From a virus, in the IMG/VR virus record IMGVR_UViG_3300023179_000323, positions 1 through 32,606 of that record: a stretch of 32,606 nt of DNA. One strand, written 5' to 3'. How positions within the stretch are numbered: position 1 is the stretch's first letter; every line of letters starts with the position of its first letter. Made by a program: the position numbers and the translations under genes. Below are positions 1 through 7,752 of the stretch, piece by piece. A model generated the notes under the pieces. It searched no databases. It saw nothing but the letters and a program-made list of their open reading frames with translations, and was not told where the DNA came from.

Positions 1-99
1 TGGCCGTAGCTGCTCGCGGGGGCGTACCTAATTACCTGGCCGTCGACGATTTGGCGAAAACGCTGTTGACCGTTCGCCGCCGCGACGTAGGCTACCGGA
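1..99. other. Window-edge sequence upstream of the HNH gene
   Basis: No gene can be called with confidence here. One plus frame (from base 3) is open from the edge to the stop at 285-287 and could be the tail of an upstream gene, but it would overlap the HNH gene by almost 190 bases and past about base 90 it reads like an arginine-rich shadow. The other two plus frames stop at 7-9 and 29-31, so an upstream gene could also end there. Confidence 0.3.
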
Positions 100-1218
100 G
101 TGTGCATCGCGGACAGCGGAGCATGTGCCAGGGACGGCACTGCCTGCCCGGTGTGCGGAGGCGTCGTCCCGCCTTCGCTCGGGACGAGGCCGCGCAAGTA
201 CTGCTCGCCGCAGTGCCGTCGCGAGTGCAAAGCCGAGGCCAAAAGGCTACGCGAACGCACTGTCTTCAGGGTCTGGCAATGCGTTAGATGCGGCAAGCCG
301 TTTCAGGCGTCGCGACAAAAGCAGCACTGCTCGCGGCAGTGCCAGTACAACGGCGTCGGCAAGAAGCACGGTGCCGTCATCGCCTGCAAAGGCTGCGGGG
401 CCGAGTTTCGCAAGACTCGCCAGACAACGCTTTATTGTTCGGCGGCTTGCAGCAAGTCTTCGTCTGCGCAGAAGTACAAGTGCCTCAACTGCGGTGTGGA
501 GTTCAAGAAACGAAAGTATCCCAGCGGCGCGACGTCTTGCCAAACGAAATACTGCTCACGCGAATGTGCATTCGAGGCTCGCAGACTCAAAAAGCCATGC
601 GCCAAACGCCCGCTTGAGGTCGCGAAACGACTCGCGAAATGGTTCTTTTCTTGGGGCGACGACCAGTGGCCGCTTACTGCGGCCTGCGTCGGCTGCGGGG
701 TTAAGTTCAACGCGCAAGCCAGCCCTGAAGGCGTGACGCACGGCAAATGCGAGTCATGCAGGGATCAAAGGCTGTGTCCAGGCTGCGGTTGCTTCCTGAA
801 GCGTGGACGGCGATTCTGCGACCCCTGCGCGGATGCCAGGCAGAGGGAATACCGCAGAAGCTACAGGCGTCGTCACCGAAGAAAGCACGGCAGCAACTGC
901 ACTTTCCGTCAGAGGTGCAGGAAGTACGGCGTGCCGTACGAGCGGGTCAGCAAGCAGGCTGTCATGCGTCGCAACCGCTGGAGGTGCCAACTCTGCGGCG
1001 ACAAGCTGCTCAGGTCATACGAAACCATCGCCGGCACCCGCACTCCGCACCCAAGATCACCAACGATCGATCACATAATTCCGCTCTCCCGCGGCCCTGG
1101 ATCGCCGGGCCATGTCTTCGACAACTGCCAGGCGGCGTGCTATGCGTGCAACTCCGAGCGCGGGGCCGAAGACCTTGACTCATTTGCACGGCGCAAGGGA
1201 AGAAGCAGATACTGTTAG
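100..1218 (+). CDS. HNH endonuclease with six CxxC zinc-module pairs
   Basis: This 372-residue protein has an HNH nuclease domain at its C-terminus: CQLCG at 296-300, the IDH core at 323-325, DN at 341-342 and the closing CYACN at 347-351. The CxxC pairs would hold a structural zinc and the His/Asp residues the catalytic metal. Before it lie about six paired cysteine modules (C16/C19-C35/C39, C61/C64-C77/C81, C96/C99-C113/C117, C128/C131-C152/C156, C196/C199-C217/C220, C226/C229-C240/C243), several with a YCSxxC second half, then an Arg-rich stretch near 248-275. HNH proteins beside terminase genes are known to assist DNA packaging in HK97-type cos phages; that role is inferred here from position. 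The start is the GTG at 100, because a stop in the same frame lies at 88-90. The small terminase begins two bases after its stop. Confidence 0.88.
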   Translation: MCIADSGACARDGTACPVCGGVVPPSLGTRPRKYCSPQCRRECKAEAKRLRERTVFRVWQCVRCGKPFQASRQKQHCSRQCQYNGVGKKHGAVIACKGCGAEFRKTRQTTLYCSAACSKSSSAQKYKCLNCGVEFKKRKYPSGATSCQTKYCSRECAFEARRLKKPCAKRPLEVAKRLAKWFFSWGDDQWPLTAACVGCGVKFNAQASPEGVTHGKCESCRDQRLCPGCGCFLKRGRRFCDPCADARQREYRRSYRRRHRRKHGSNCTFRQRCRKYGVPYERVSKQAVMRRNRWRCQLCGDKLLRSYETIAGTRTPHPRSPTIDHIIPLSRGPGSPGHVFDNCQAACYACNSERGAEDLDSFARRKGRSRYC

Positions 1219-1220
1219 GC

Positions 1221-1709
1221 ATGGCACGCGGACCAGCACCAACGCCGAAGCACATCCTTCAACTGCGTGGCAGCAAGGAAGCCAAGTACCGCGAGGAGCT
1301 CGGCGAGGCCGTTTCGGCGATGCCGACTCCGCCGGAGTGGCTGCGTCCAGCCGCGAAGGAGATGTTCAATTTGGTCTGCGGGTATGCCCTGGGCATGGGC
1401 ACGCTCGCTAAGAGCGACTGCGAGGTCATCGCTCGCTACTCGGCCATCTGGGATCGGTGGCGCGAGGCAGAAATGCAGCTTGCCAAGGATGGCTGCGGTT
1501 ACGTTGAGGTTCTTGCCCCAGACGGCACCCTCCGTTTTACGCGGCCCAGCAAGTGGCAGTATCAAGCCAACGTCTGCCACGAGCAGCTTCGTCAACTTGA
1601 AACCGTCCTGGGTCTCACCCCCGCAGACCGCACCCGCCTGGGATATGGCGCGGTGAAGGTCGTCGCCGACCCCGTGGACGAACTATTCGGTGACACGGCG
1701 ACAGGTTGA
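1221..1709 (+). CDS. terS: Terminase small subunit, P27 family
   Basis: The 162-residue product matches the P27-type small terminase (Terminase_4 family) in length and pattern. It opens with the typical basic and proline-rich MARGPAPTPKHILQLRG, has a P.WL...A...F segment near residues 37-50, and ends in a helical part with LTPADRTRLG near 131-140. The family recognises the packaging start site on phage DNA and recruits the large subunit. The gene starts two bases after the HNH stop and overlaps the large terminase by 20 bases, which is the usual order in HK97-like phages. The assignment rests on family pattern and synteny. Confidence 0.88.
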   Translation: MARGPAPTPKHILQLRGSKEAKYREELGEAVSAMPTPPEWLRPAAKEMFNLVCGYALGMGTLAKSDCEVIARYSAIWDRWREAEMQLAKDGCGYVEVLAPDGTLRFTRPSKWQYQANVCHEQLRQLETVLGLTPADRTRLGYGAVKVVADPVDELFGDTATG

Positions 1710-3210
1710 TATCAAGCAGTTCGCCGGGTTACTACGGCACAGCGAAGGCGACTTCGCCGGCAAGCCGTTCACGCTCCAGCCCTGGCAGGAGCAGTATCTG
1801 GAGCGGCTGTTCAACACCCGCAAACCAGACGGCCGCCGGCAGTATCAGCGGTCGCTCCTGGCGGTGCCTCGAAAGGCCGGCAAGACTGCGACCTGCGCTC
1901 TTATCGGCGCATACGAGGGTTTCTTTGGCGACGAGGGCGGCCAGATTCTGATCGCCGCCGGCGACCGGAAGCAGGCCAGCCTCCTGTTCACGGCGTGCTC
2001 GAGGTTCATCGAGTCCTGCCCCGGCCTGCTCAAGCGGGCGAAAATCTACAAGAACTCGATCGTCATCCCGCACAAGAAGAGCACGATCCAGTTCCTTTCC
2101 AGCGAGCACAAAGGCAAGCACGGCTTTAACCCGTCAGTGGTGATCGTCGACGAGTTTCATGTGCAGCCCAATCGCGATCTGGTCGATGTGCTGGAGAGCG
2201 GCATGGGCATGCGGGCCGAGCCGCTGGTCATCTACGTCACGACGGCCGGCATGGACCGCATCGGCCCCTGCTTTGACGAGTGGCAGCGGGCCATCCGGGT
2301 TCGCGACGGCCTGATCGACGACCCGACGTTTCTGCCGTGCATCTACGCCGCCGACCCGGAGGATGACATCTTCGCCGAGTCGACCTGGGCCAAGGCCAAC
2401 CCGAACTACGGCGTCACCGTCCGCAAGGAGTTCATGGAGCGGGAGGCCGCGCTGGCCCGCGAGAGCGTCGCCCAGGAGATCAAGTTTCGGACGCTGTACC
2501 TGAACCAGTGGACGAGCAACGGCAGCAACAAGTTCTTCCGCACTGGCCTCTGGGAGAAGTGCGGCGCGCCGCTGCGAGACCTCTCCGGCAGGTCGTGCTA
2601 CTGCGGCCTCGACCTGTCGTCGACATCGGACACGACGGCGTTCGCGATGGTCTGGCCCGGCGTCGATGAGCACGGCAACTTCGATGGCACCTATGACATC
2701 GCCGCCCATCTGTTCATCCCCGAGGCCGGCGCCGACCGCGACGAGGCGCCGTATCGCCAATGGGCCAAGGATGGATTCTGTACAATTACGGATGGTGACG
2801 TGACCGACTACGACGTGGTTCGCGACTATGTTCTCTCGTTTTGCGAGAGGAACATCGTTCGCGGTGTAGCCATCGACCGCTGGAATGCCACTCACCTGAC
2901 GACGCAACTGACCAACGAAGGCATCGAAGTCAAGCCTTTCGGGCAGGGCTACGCCTCGATGTCAGCGCCGACGAAGCTGCTTGAGACACTCGTGATCGGC
3001 TCGAAAATCCGGCACGCCGGCAATCCGGCCCTGGCACTACAGGTGTCGAATATGCAGGTGAAGGTCGACGACGCCGGCAACATAAAGCCAACGAAGCAGC
3101 ACTCTCACGCCACAGCCAGGATCGACGCCGCCGTCGCCCTGATCATGGCTCTGGGCATCTCCAGCGGCGAACTGCCCAGCACCGACGAACCCATGCTCAT
3201 GGTGATCTGA
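1690..3210 (+). CDS. terL: Terminase large subunit (Terminase_1 type)
   Basis: This 506-residue protein is the DNA-packaging motor ATPase and nuclease. The N-terminal ATPase shows a deviant Walker A VPRKAGKT at 59-66, Walker B VVIVDEF at 150-156 and a TTAG coupling motif at 184-187. The C-terminal RNase H-like nuclease has its acidic residues at D308 (GLDLSST), D396 (VAIDRWNA) and D479 (ARIDAAVALI). Length and motif order are complete for the family. It starts at a GTG inside the small terminase gene and its TGA shares one base with the portal ATG. It would pump the genome through the portal into the prohead and cut concatemers. There is no sign of an intein or truncation. Confidence 0.96.
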   Translation: MTRRQVDIKQFAGLLRHSEGDFAGKPFTLQPWQEQYLERLFNTRKPDGRRQYQRSLLAVPRKAGKTATCALIGAYEGFFGDEGGQILIAAGDRKQASLLFTACSRFIESCPGLLKRAKIYKNSIVIPHKKSTIQFLSSEHKGKHGFNPSVVIVDEFHVQPNRDLVDVLESGMGMRAEPLVIYVTTAGMDRIGPCFDEWQRAIRVRDGLIDDPTFLPCIYAADPEDDIFAESTWAKANPNYGVTVRKEFMEREAALARESVAQEIKFRTLYLNQWTSNGSNKFFRTGLWEKCGAPLRDLSGRSCYCGLDLSSTSDTTAFAMVWPGVDEHGNFDGTYDIAAHLFIPEAGADRDEAPYRQWAKDGFCTITDGDVTDYDVVRDYVLSFCERNIVRGVAIDRWNATHLTTQLTNEGIEVKPFGQGYASMSAPTKLLETLVIGSKIRHAGNPALALQVSNMQVKVDDAGNIKPTKQHSHATARIDAAVALIMALGISSGELPSTDEPMLMVI

Positions 3211-4865
3211 TGGCGGAGATCGACCTCGCCAGGCAAGCTGCCGCCGCGGAGGACGAGGCCGCCGGCGTGGGCGATGTCATCGAACTGCGCAGCAACCTGG
3301 GCCGCATCTTCGAGGAGATCACCAACACCCGGCGAACCGCCGCCGGCGTGACCGTCAGCCCGGAGACGGCCCTTGAATGCAGCGCGGTTCTGGCCTGCGT
3401 CCGCGTCATCTCCGAGTCGATGGCTGCGATGCCCCTGAACGTCTGCCGTCGCCTGCCCGGCGGCGGCCACGAGCTCGCCACCGACCAGCACCTTCACGAG
3501 GTCTTGGCGTACCAGCCCAACTCGTGGATGACCAGCTTCGAGTTCAAGGAGCTCATGCAGTCCTGGCTTCTCCTCTGGGGCAACGCCTACGCGCTGATCA
3601 AGGGCGGCAGCAAGGGCGGCGTGACCGAGCTCATCCCGCTTCACCCCTCCCGCATGGAGGTGAAGCGGCTCGAGAACGGGAAGCTCCAGTACTCATACCG
3701 GCAGCCGACCACTCCCGAGCAGCCGCTGCCCGAGCCCATCAAGTATCGGCAGGACGAGATTTTTCATTGCCGCTGGCTGAGCTCCGATGGCGTGACCGGA
3801 TATGTGCCGACGGTTCTTTCCCGCGATGCCATCGCGCTGGCGAGGGCGACCGAGATTCACTCGGGGTCGTTCTTCGGCAATGGCGCGCGGGCCGGCACCT
3901 ACATCGAGACCGATCAGCCGCACAAGCCCGAGGCTCTCCAGCGGTTCAAGCAGCAGTGGGACGAGGCCCACCAGGGGCCGGACAAAGCCTTCAAGACCGT
4001 CGTCATGCCGTATGGCTTTCACAAGAAGGCCGACGAGGTCCGCAACGATTCTGCCCAACTGCTCGAGACACGCCGCTTTCAACTCGAAGAGGTGGCGAGG
4101 TGCTACCGTGTCGCGCCGCATTTGATCGGCGACCTGACCAACGTCCGCTACAACACGGTCGAGCAGTCGGCAATCGACTTCGTCACCTTCACGCTGATCC
4201 CCTGGTGCCGGCGGTGGGAGATGGCCTGCCGCCGCGACTTGGTCGTCGACGACAAGAGCTACTTCGTCCAGTTCGACATCAACTCGCTGATGGCCGGCGA
4301 CTACGCCGCCCGGTCGAAGTTCCTCCGAGAGATGTGGAACATGGGCGCGCTGGACATCGATGAGCTCCGCGCCCAGATCGGCTACAACCCGCTGCCTGAC
4401 GACCAGGGCAAGAAGCGGTTCGTGCAGGTGAATATGCAGCTTCTGGAAGCCTTCACTGTCGACAATCCGACGGGCCAGAAGAAGACGGCGGCCCCGCCGC
4501 CGGCCGGCATCGGCGAAGGCGACGGCGACTCGTTCACCATCGACCAGCAGGCCAGGGCGGCCGCCGAGGTCACGTTCAAGACGACGCTTCGGCGTCTCGC
4601 TGCCGTCGAGGCCGCCGGCGTGCTCGACCGCCGCAACAAGCCCGAGAAGATGTCGTCCTGGCTGGATCAGATGACGGCCAGGATGCGGGACGAGCTCAGG
4701 GAATCGGCGGAGGCCGCGGGCCGCGACATCGATCAGTTCGTTTCCGAATGGGTCGGCCGGTCGCGAGAGCTTTTGCTCGAGTGCCACCGCAGCGGCCAGA
4801 AGTACGAAAGTGTCACCGAGGACTGGTGCGACAAGCACCTAGCTACAGATGCCCCAGCCACTTGA
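3210..4865 (+). CDS. Portal protein, HK97 family
   Basis: The 551-residue protein is the dodecameric ring at the capsid vertex through which DNA passes. Family features include the early segment SAVLACVRVISESMAAMPL (about 57-75), NSWMTSFEFKELMQSWLLLWGNAYALI in the clip/wing part, the FFGNGARAGTYI loop and the APHLIGD helix near 306-312. It is longer than many HK97-type portals (about 400-450 residues). The extra C-terminal part, from roughly residue 430, starts with a Pro/Ala linker and continues as charged helices, which could face the capsid interior. It shares one base with the terL stop (TGATG) and overlaps the ferritin-like gene by 17 bases, so expression is probably coupled. Confidence 0.95.
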   Translation: MAEIDLARQAAAAEDEAAGVGDVIELRSNLGRIFEEITNTRRTAAGVTVSPETALECSAVLACVRVISESMAAMPLNVCRRLPGGGHELATDQHLHEVLAYQPNSWMTSFEFKELMQSWLLLWGNAYALIKGGSKGGVTELIPLHPSRMEVKRLENGKLQYSYRQPTTPEQPLPEPIKYRQDEIFHCRWLSSDGVTGYVPTVLSRDAIALARATEIHSGSFFGNGARAGTYIETDQPHKPEALQRFKQQWDEAHQGPDKAFKTVVMPYGFHKKADEVRNDSAQLLETRRFQLEEVARCYRVAPHLIGDLTNVRYNTVEQSAIDFVTFTLIPWCRRWEMACRRDLVVDDKSYFVQFDINSLMAGDYAARSKFLREMWNMGALDIDELRAQIGYNPLPDDQGKKRFVQVNMQLLEAFTVDNPTGQKKTAAPPPAGIGEGDGDSFTIDQQARAAAEVTFKTTLRRLAAVEAAGVLDRRNKPEKMSSWLDQMTARMRDELRESAEAAGRDIDQFVSEWVGRSRELLLECHRSGQKYESVTEDWCDKHLATDAPAT

Positions 4866-5322
4866 CGGCGTCGTCGAAGCCTTGCAGGCGTCCCTTGCCC
4901 TCCACTGGTCGCAGGCGGAGATGTACGACCTTCAGGCCGTGCATCTGTCCCGCTGGGGCTATGCGTCGCTGGGGAAAACCTGGGCGGCGTATGCTGCTGA
5001 AGAGCGGAAGCACATCAAGAAGATTTCCAAGCGACTGGAATACTTCGACGTGCAGCCGTCGCCGACGCATCTGGAGCCGGAACTGCCGCGGCACGACTTC
5101 GAGATGCTCTTGGACTCCAACTACGAGGCCGACACGCAGGCCGCCGAGGTCGAGCGGGCCGGCTTCATGCAGTGCATTCTTGTCGGAGACTCTGTCACGG
5201 CGAAACTGTTCACGAAACTGCGCCGTGGCAGCGAGGAATCGATGGCGAACATCGAGGCGATTCGGAAGGTGATCGAGCAGATTGGCATCGACAACTACTT
5301 GGCGAATCAGGTGACCGCATGA
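4849..5322 (+). CDS. Bacterioferritin-like four-helix protein in the head operon
   Basis: The 157 residues align end to end with bacterioferritin when compared with the family sequence from memory. The WG at 36-37 is followed by a helix carrying ERKH at 52-55, matching the E..H metal ligands of helix B, and the C-terminus QIGIDNYLANQ mirrors the family ending KMGLQNYLQAQ. Key positions differ: the first-helix glutamate ligand aligns with H19, the heme methionine (EMKH) is R53, and the last-helix E..H pair is not evident near 128-132. It is therefore ferritin-like in fold, but heme binding looks lost and ferroxidase activity doubtful. It starts inside the portal gene and ends in an ATGA overlap with the protease, so it is expressed with head proteins. 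It could be a virion or assembly component, or an iron-handling accessory protein. Confidence 0.78.
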   Translation: MPQPLDGVVEALQASLALHWSQAEMYDLQAVHLSRWGYASLGKTWAAYAAEERKHIKKISKRLEYFDVQPSPTHLEPELPRHDFEMLLDSNYEADTQAAEVERAGFMQCILVGDSVTAKLFTKLRRGSEESMANIEAIRKVIEQIGIDNYLANQVTA

Positions 5323-7604
5323 GCAGCGAAATCGAGCGTCGGACAACGGTTCAAGAGGCCACTGTCGAGTATCGCGACATGGGCAACGGCGAGAAAAAGC
5401 CCGTGATTACGGGCTACGCCGCCGTCTTTAACTCCGAGAGCCGCAACCTGGGCGGCTTTGTCGAGACGATTCACCCGTCGGCATTCGACGAAGTGCTCTC
5501 GACGAACCCAGATGTCATCGGCGTGTTCAACCATGACCGCAATCTGCTGCTGGGTCGCACCGGAAACGGCTCGATGCGGCTGATGAAAGACCCGTATGGG
5601 CTCCGCTACGAGATCATGCCCAACGAAAACACCTCCATTGGGCGCGATGTGGTGCAGTGGGTGCAGGATCGGACGGTCGTCGGCAGCAGTTTTGCCTTCG
5701 CGATCAAGCGAGACGGCGGCGATTCGTGGTCTACGGACGCTCAGAAGGGCATTCGGCGGCGTGAAGTGCGAAATATCGGCCTGCTCGAGGACGTCGGGCC
5801 CGTGGTGAGGCCCGCCTACGACTCCTCCAGCGTGGTTGTGAGCCGTCGAGCCATCGAGATGGCGCTCGGCGAGACGTTTCGGCCGATTCAGACGATGGCG
5901 AACGCCGCAAAGCGCGGCCTCAAGCTCGCCCAGAGGCATGAAAACGTCGATTCTCGCCTGATTTGCATCGCCGAGAGGCTCGCCGCCCGCGAAATCGTGT
6001 CTGTCGAGGAGGTTTCGTACCTCTCCGGCGTCTACGAGCGGTGCGTGGCGGCGAAAACGACCGGCTGGTCGGGATCGCCGGCCTGGATCGAGTGGCAACT
6101 GGCCGGCGGAGACTCCGGCGAGAAGTGGATCAGCCGCCGGATGTCGTCGATGGGCTACGAGGACGACCAGATGGACGATCAGTACCGCGCCGACATGGTC
6201 GAGGCCGGCGATTTCGTCTCTTGGGACGAGGGAATGGGCCAGATCGAGTACATCATGCAGGAGGGAACGCTCCAGGGCCAGACGGCGTCGGCCGATTCGC
6301 CGCTGGCGGTGATCACTCCGTTCGACGACGGCGAGCCCGAGGACTACCTCGTGGTCGTCGGCGTGTCGGAACTGACCAAGGTCGACGATCCCGAGGAGGA
6401 TCGGATGGCCGGCGACAAGTCGCAGTCGACGCCCGCGCCCGAAAAGGACCGCGTGAAGGGCAGCGACACGAACCCGGCCGGCTCGGCCAAGAACGCGGCC
6501 GGGAAGATCAGCGTCTCCAATGCCGTTCGTGCTGGCCTCCAGAACAAGGTCCGCGACCACAACAAGGCCATGCGAGAGGACGACAAGCCGGCGTGGACGA
6601 GAACGACGCTGGGGCAGCTTCTGGCGGTCTATCGGCGCGGCTCTGGCGCATATTCGACGAGCCATCGCCCCGGCGTCAGCCGGGCTGCCTGGTCGATGGC
6701 GAGGGTCAACGCCTACCTGTACCTCCTGCGAAACGGCAAGCCGCAGGATTCCAAGTACGTCAGCGACGACGACCTGCTGCCCTCCGGCCATCCGAAGTCA
6801 TCGAAGGAGCGAAGCGTCGAGGTTGAGGTCGAGCAGCGGGAGGTTGACCTCAAGCCGACCAGCGGCATGGCCGCCGCGGCCAAGCGCGGCCTCGAGCTTC
6901 ACGCACAGGGCCGGGCCGGCGACGGCCTGATGCCTGAGACGGTGGCGAACGCCAGGAAGATCGCCAACCGGGAGAACCTGAGCCCCGAGCACATCCGCAG
7001 GATGCGTGCCTGGTTCCGCCGGCACAAGGTCGACAAGCGGCCCGACTGGTCGAAGAAGGGCGCGGAGACCCCGGGGTACACGGCCTTCATGCTCTGGGGC
7101 GGCTCGGCCGCCATGCGATGGTCTGAGGCCAAGGTCGCCCAGATGGAGCGGGAGAGCGGCGCTCGCGACATGGGCGAGGGGATGGAGGAGAACTACCCCG
7201 GCACCATATCGCAGCCGTTCCTCGAGCTTGCCCAAGCTCAGGAGGCCATCGTCGAAAACAACGGCCAGTGGAATCAGGGCTACGTCAACGGCGCACACTA
7301 CATGGAAGCCAGCCCGTTTGCCAAGGATGGCATCGCGTGTGCGAACTGCATTTTCTACGAAGGCGGCGGCGGTTGTGAGATCGTCTCCGGCGAGATCAAC
7401 CCCGCCGGCGTCTGCAAGTTTTGGGTCATCCCCGAGGAACGTATGTCCGAAGAACAGGCGGCATCGAAGACCGAGAAGCCGGCGGAGACGCAGCAGCCCG
7501 CCGAGCGGTCGAATGACGAGAGCATGGACATGGCCGTCAAGCTGGCCGCGCTGAAGGCAACAATTCTTCAGACTCAGTTGCACGGCGCGAGTTCCGGTCA
7601 GTAG
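5319..7604 (+). CDS. Prohead protease with large C-terminal extension and HiPIP-like motif
   Basis: Residues 1-185 of this 761-residue protein form an HK97-type prohead protease (Peptidase_S78): ITGYAAVFN at 30-38, catalytic-type His in FNHD (H72) and Ser in GSSFAF (S124). It would trim the capsid delta domain. The rest is unusual. Two related segments begin AAKRGL at 196 and 520, the second ending with MLWGGSAAMRW near 591-601. Between them lies a segment with VYRRGSGAYSTSHRPGVSR near 437-455. A CANC-x8-C-x12-C motif (C674, C677, C686, C699) followed by FW resembles the cluster-binding end of high-potential iron-sulfur proteins. The start is the ATG at 5319, overlapping the ferritin-like stop (ATGA); a longer upstream start would run through that gene. 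Most family proteases are only about 200-300 residues. The protease call is firm, the extra domain roles unknown. Confidence 0.88.
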   Translation: MSSEIERRTTVQEATVEYRDMGNGEKKPVITGYAAVFNSESRNLGGFVETIHPSAFDEVLSTNPDVIGVFNHDRNLLLGRTGNGSMRLMKDPYGLRYEIMPNENTSIGRDVVQWVQDRTVVGSSFAFAIKRDGGDSWSTDAQKGIRRREVRNIGLLEDVGPVVRPAYDSSSVVVSRRAIEMALGETFRPIQTMANAAKRGLKLAQRHENVDSRLICIAERLAAREIVSVEEVSYLSGVYERCVAAKTTGWSGSPAWIEWQLAGGDSGEKWISRRMSSMGYEDDQMDDQYRADMVEAGDFVSWDEGMGQIEYIMQEGTLQGQTASADSPLAVITPFDDGEPEDYLVVVGVSELTKVDDPEEDRMAGDKSQSTPAPEKDRVKGSDTNPAGSAKNAAGKISVSNAVRAGLQNKVRDHNKAMREDDKPAWTRTTLGQLLAVYRRGSGAYSTSHRPGVSRAAWSMARVNAYLYLLRNGKPQDSKYVSDDDLLPSGHPKSSKERSVEVEVEQREVDLKPTSGMAAAAKRGLELHAQGRAGDGLMPETVANARKIANRENLSPEHIRRMRAWFRRHKVDKRPDWSKKGAETPGYTAFMLWGGSAAMRWSEAKVAQMERESGARDMGEGMEENYPGTISQPFLELAQAQEAIVENNGQWNQGYVNGAHYMEASPFAKDGIACANCIFYEGGGGCEIVSGEINPAGVCKFWVIPEERMSEEQAASKTEKPAETQQPAERSNDESMDMAVKLAALKATILQTQLHGASSGQ

Positions 7605-7752
7605 GCTACAAAAAGACACATTGCTTCGCGGCGGACGTCGCGAAGATCAGTGCGAGCGCTCTGCGGATGCATGAGCGCGGCGCGCTAGCGGGTACACCCG
7701 CCGGCCGCCGCACTGTCGCGTTTGGCCGGCTCAACCAGGAGCAGGCCAAATC
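7605..7752 (+). promoter_or_regulatory. Protease-capsid intergenic region with hairpin and capsid RBS
   Basis: This 148-base gap is one of the two longest in the window. It holds a perfect 7-bp inverted repeat, CTTCGCG at 7624-7630 and CGCGAAG at 7639-7645, with an 8-base loop, and a smaller GC stem near 7688-7701. An AGGAG at 7737-7741 serves the capsid ATG at 7753 with a rather long 11-base spacing. No T-run follows the hairpins, so a terminator is unlikely. The region may set the higher expression of the capsid gene by a promoter or an mRNA end, but no promoter boxes are clear. Confidence 0.4.

Noticed and set aside
3693-4838. 381-residue minus-strand open frame opposite the portal
   Set aside because: Same shadow effect; composition is low-complexity and every other gene in the window is on the plus strand.
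5307-6791. 494-residue minus-strand open frame opposite the protease
   Set aside because: Mirror of a high-GC gene in the phase that lacks stops; no recognisable motif or ribosome binding site.
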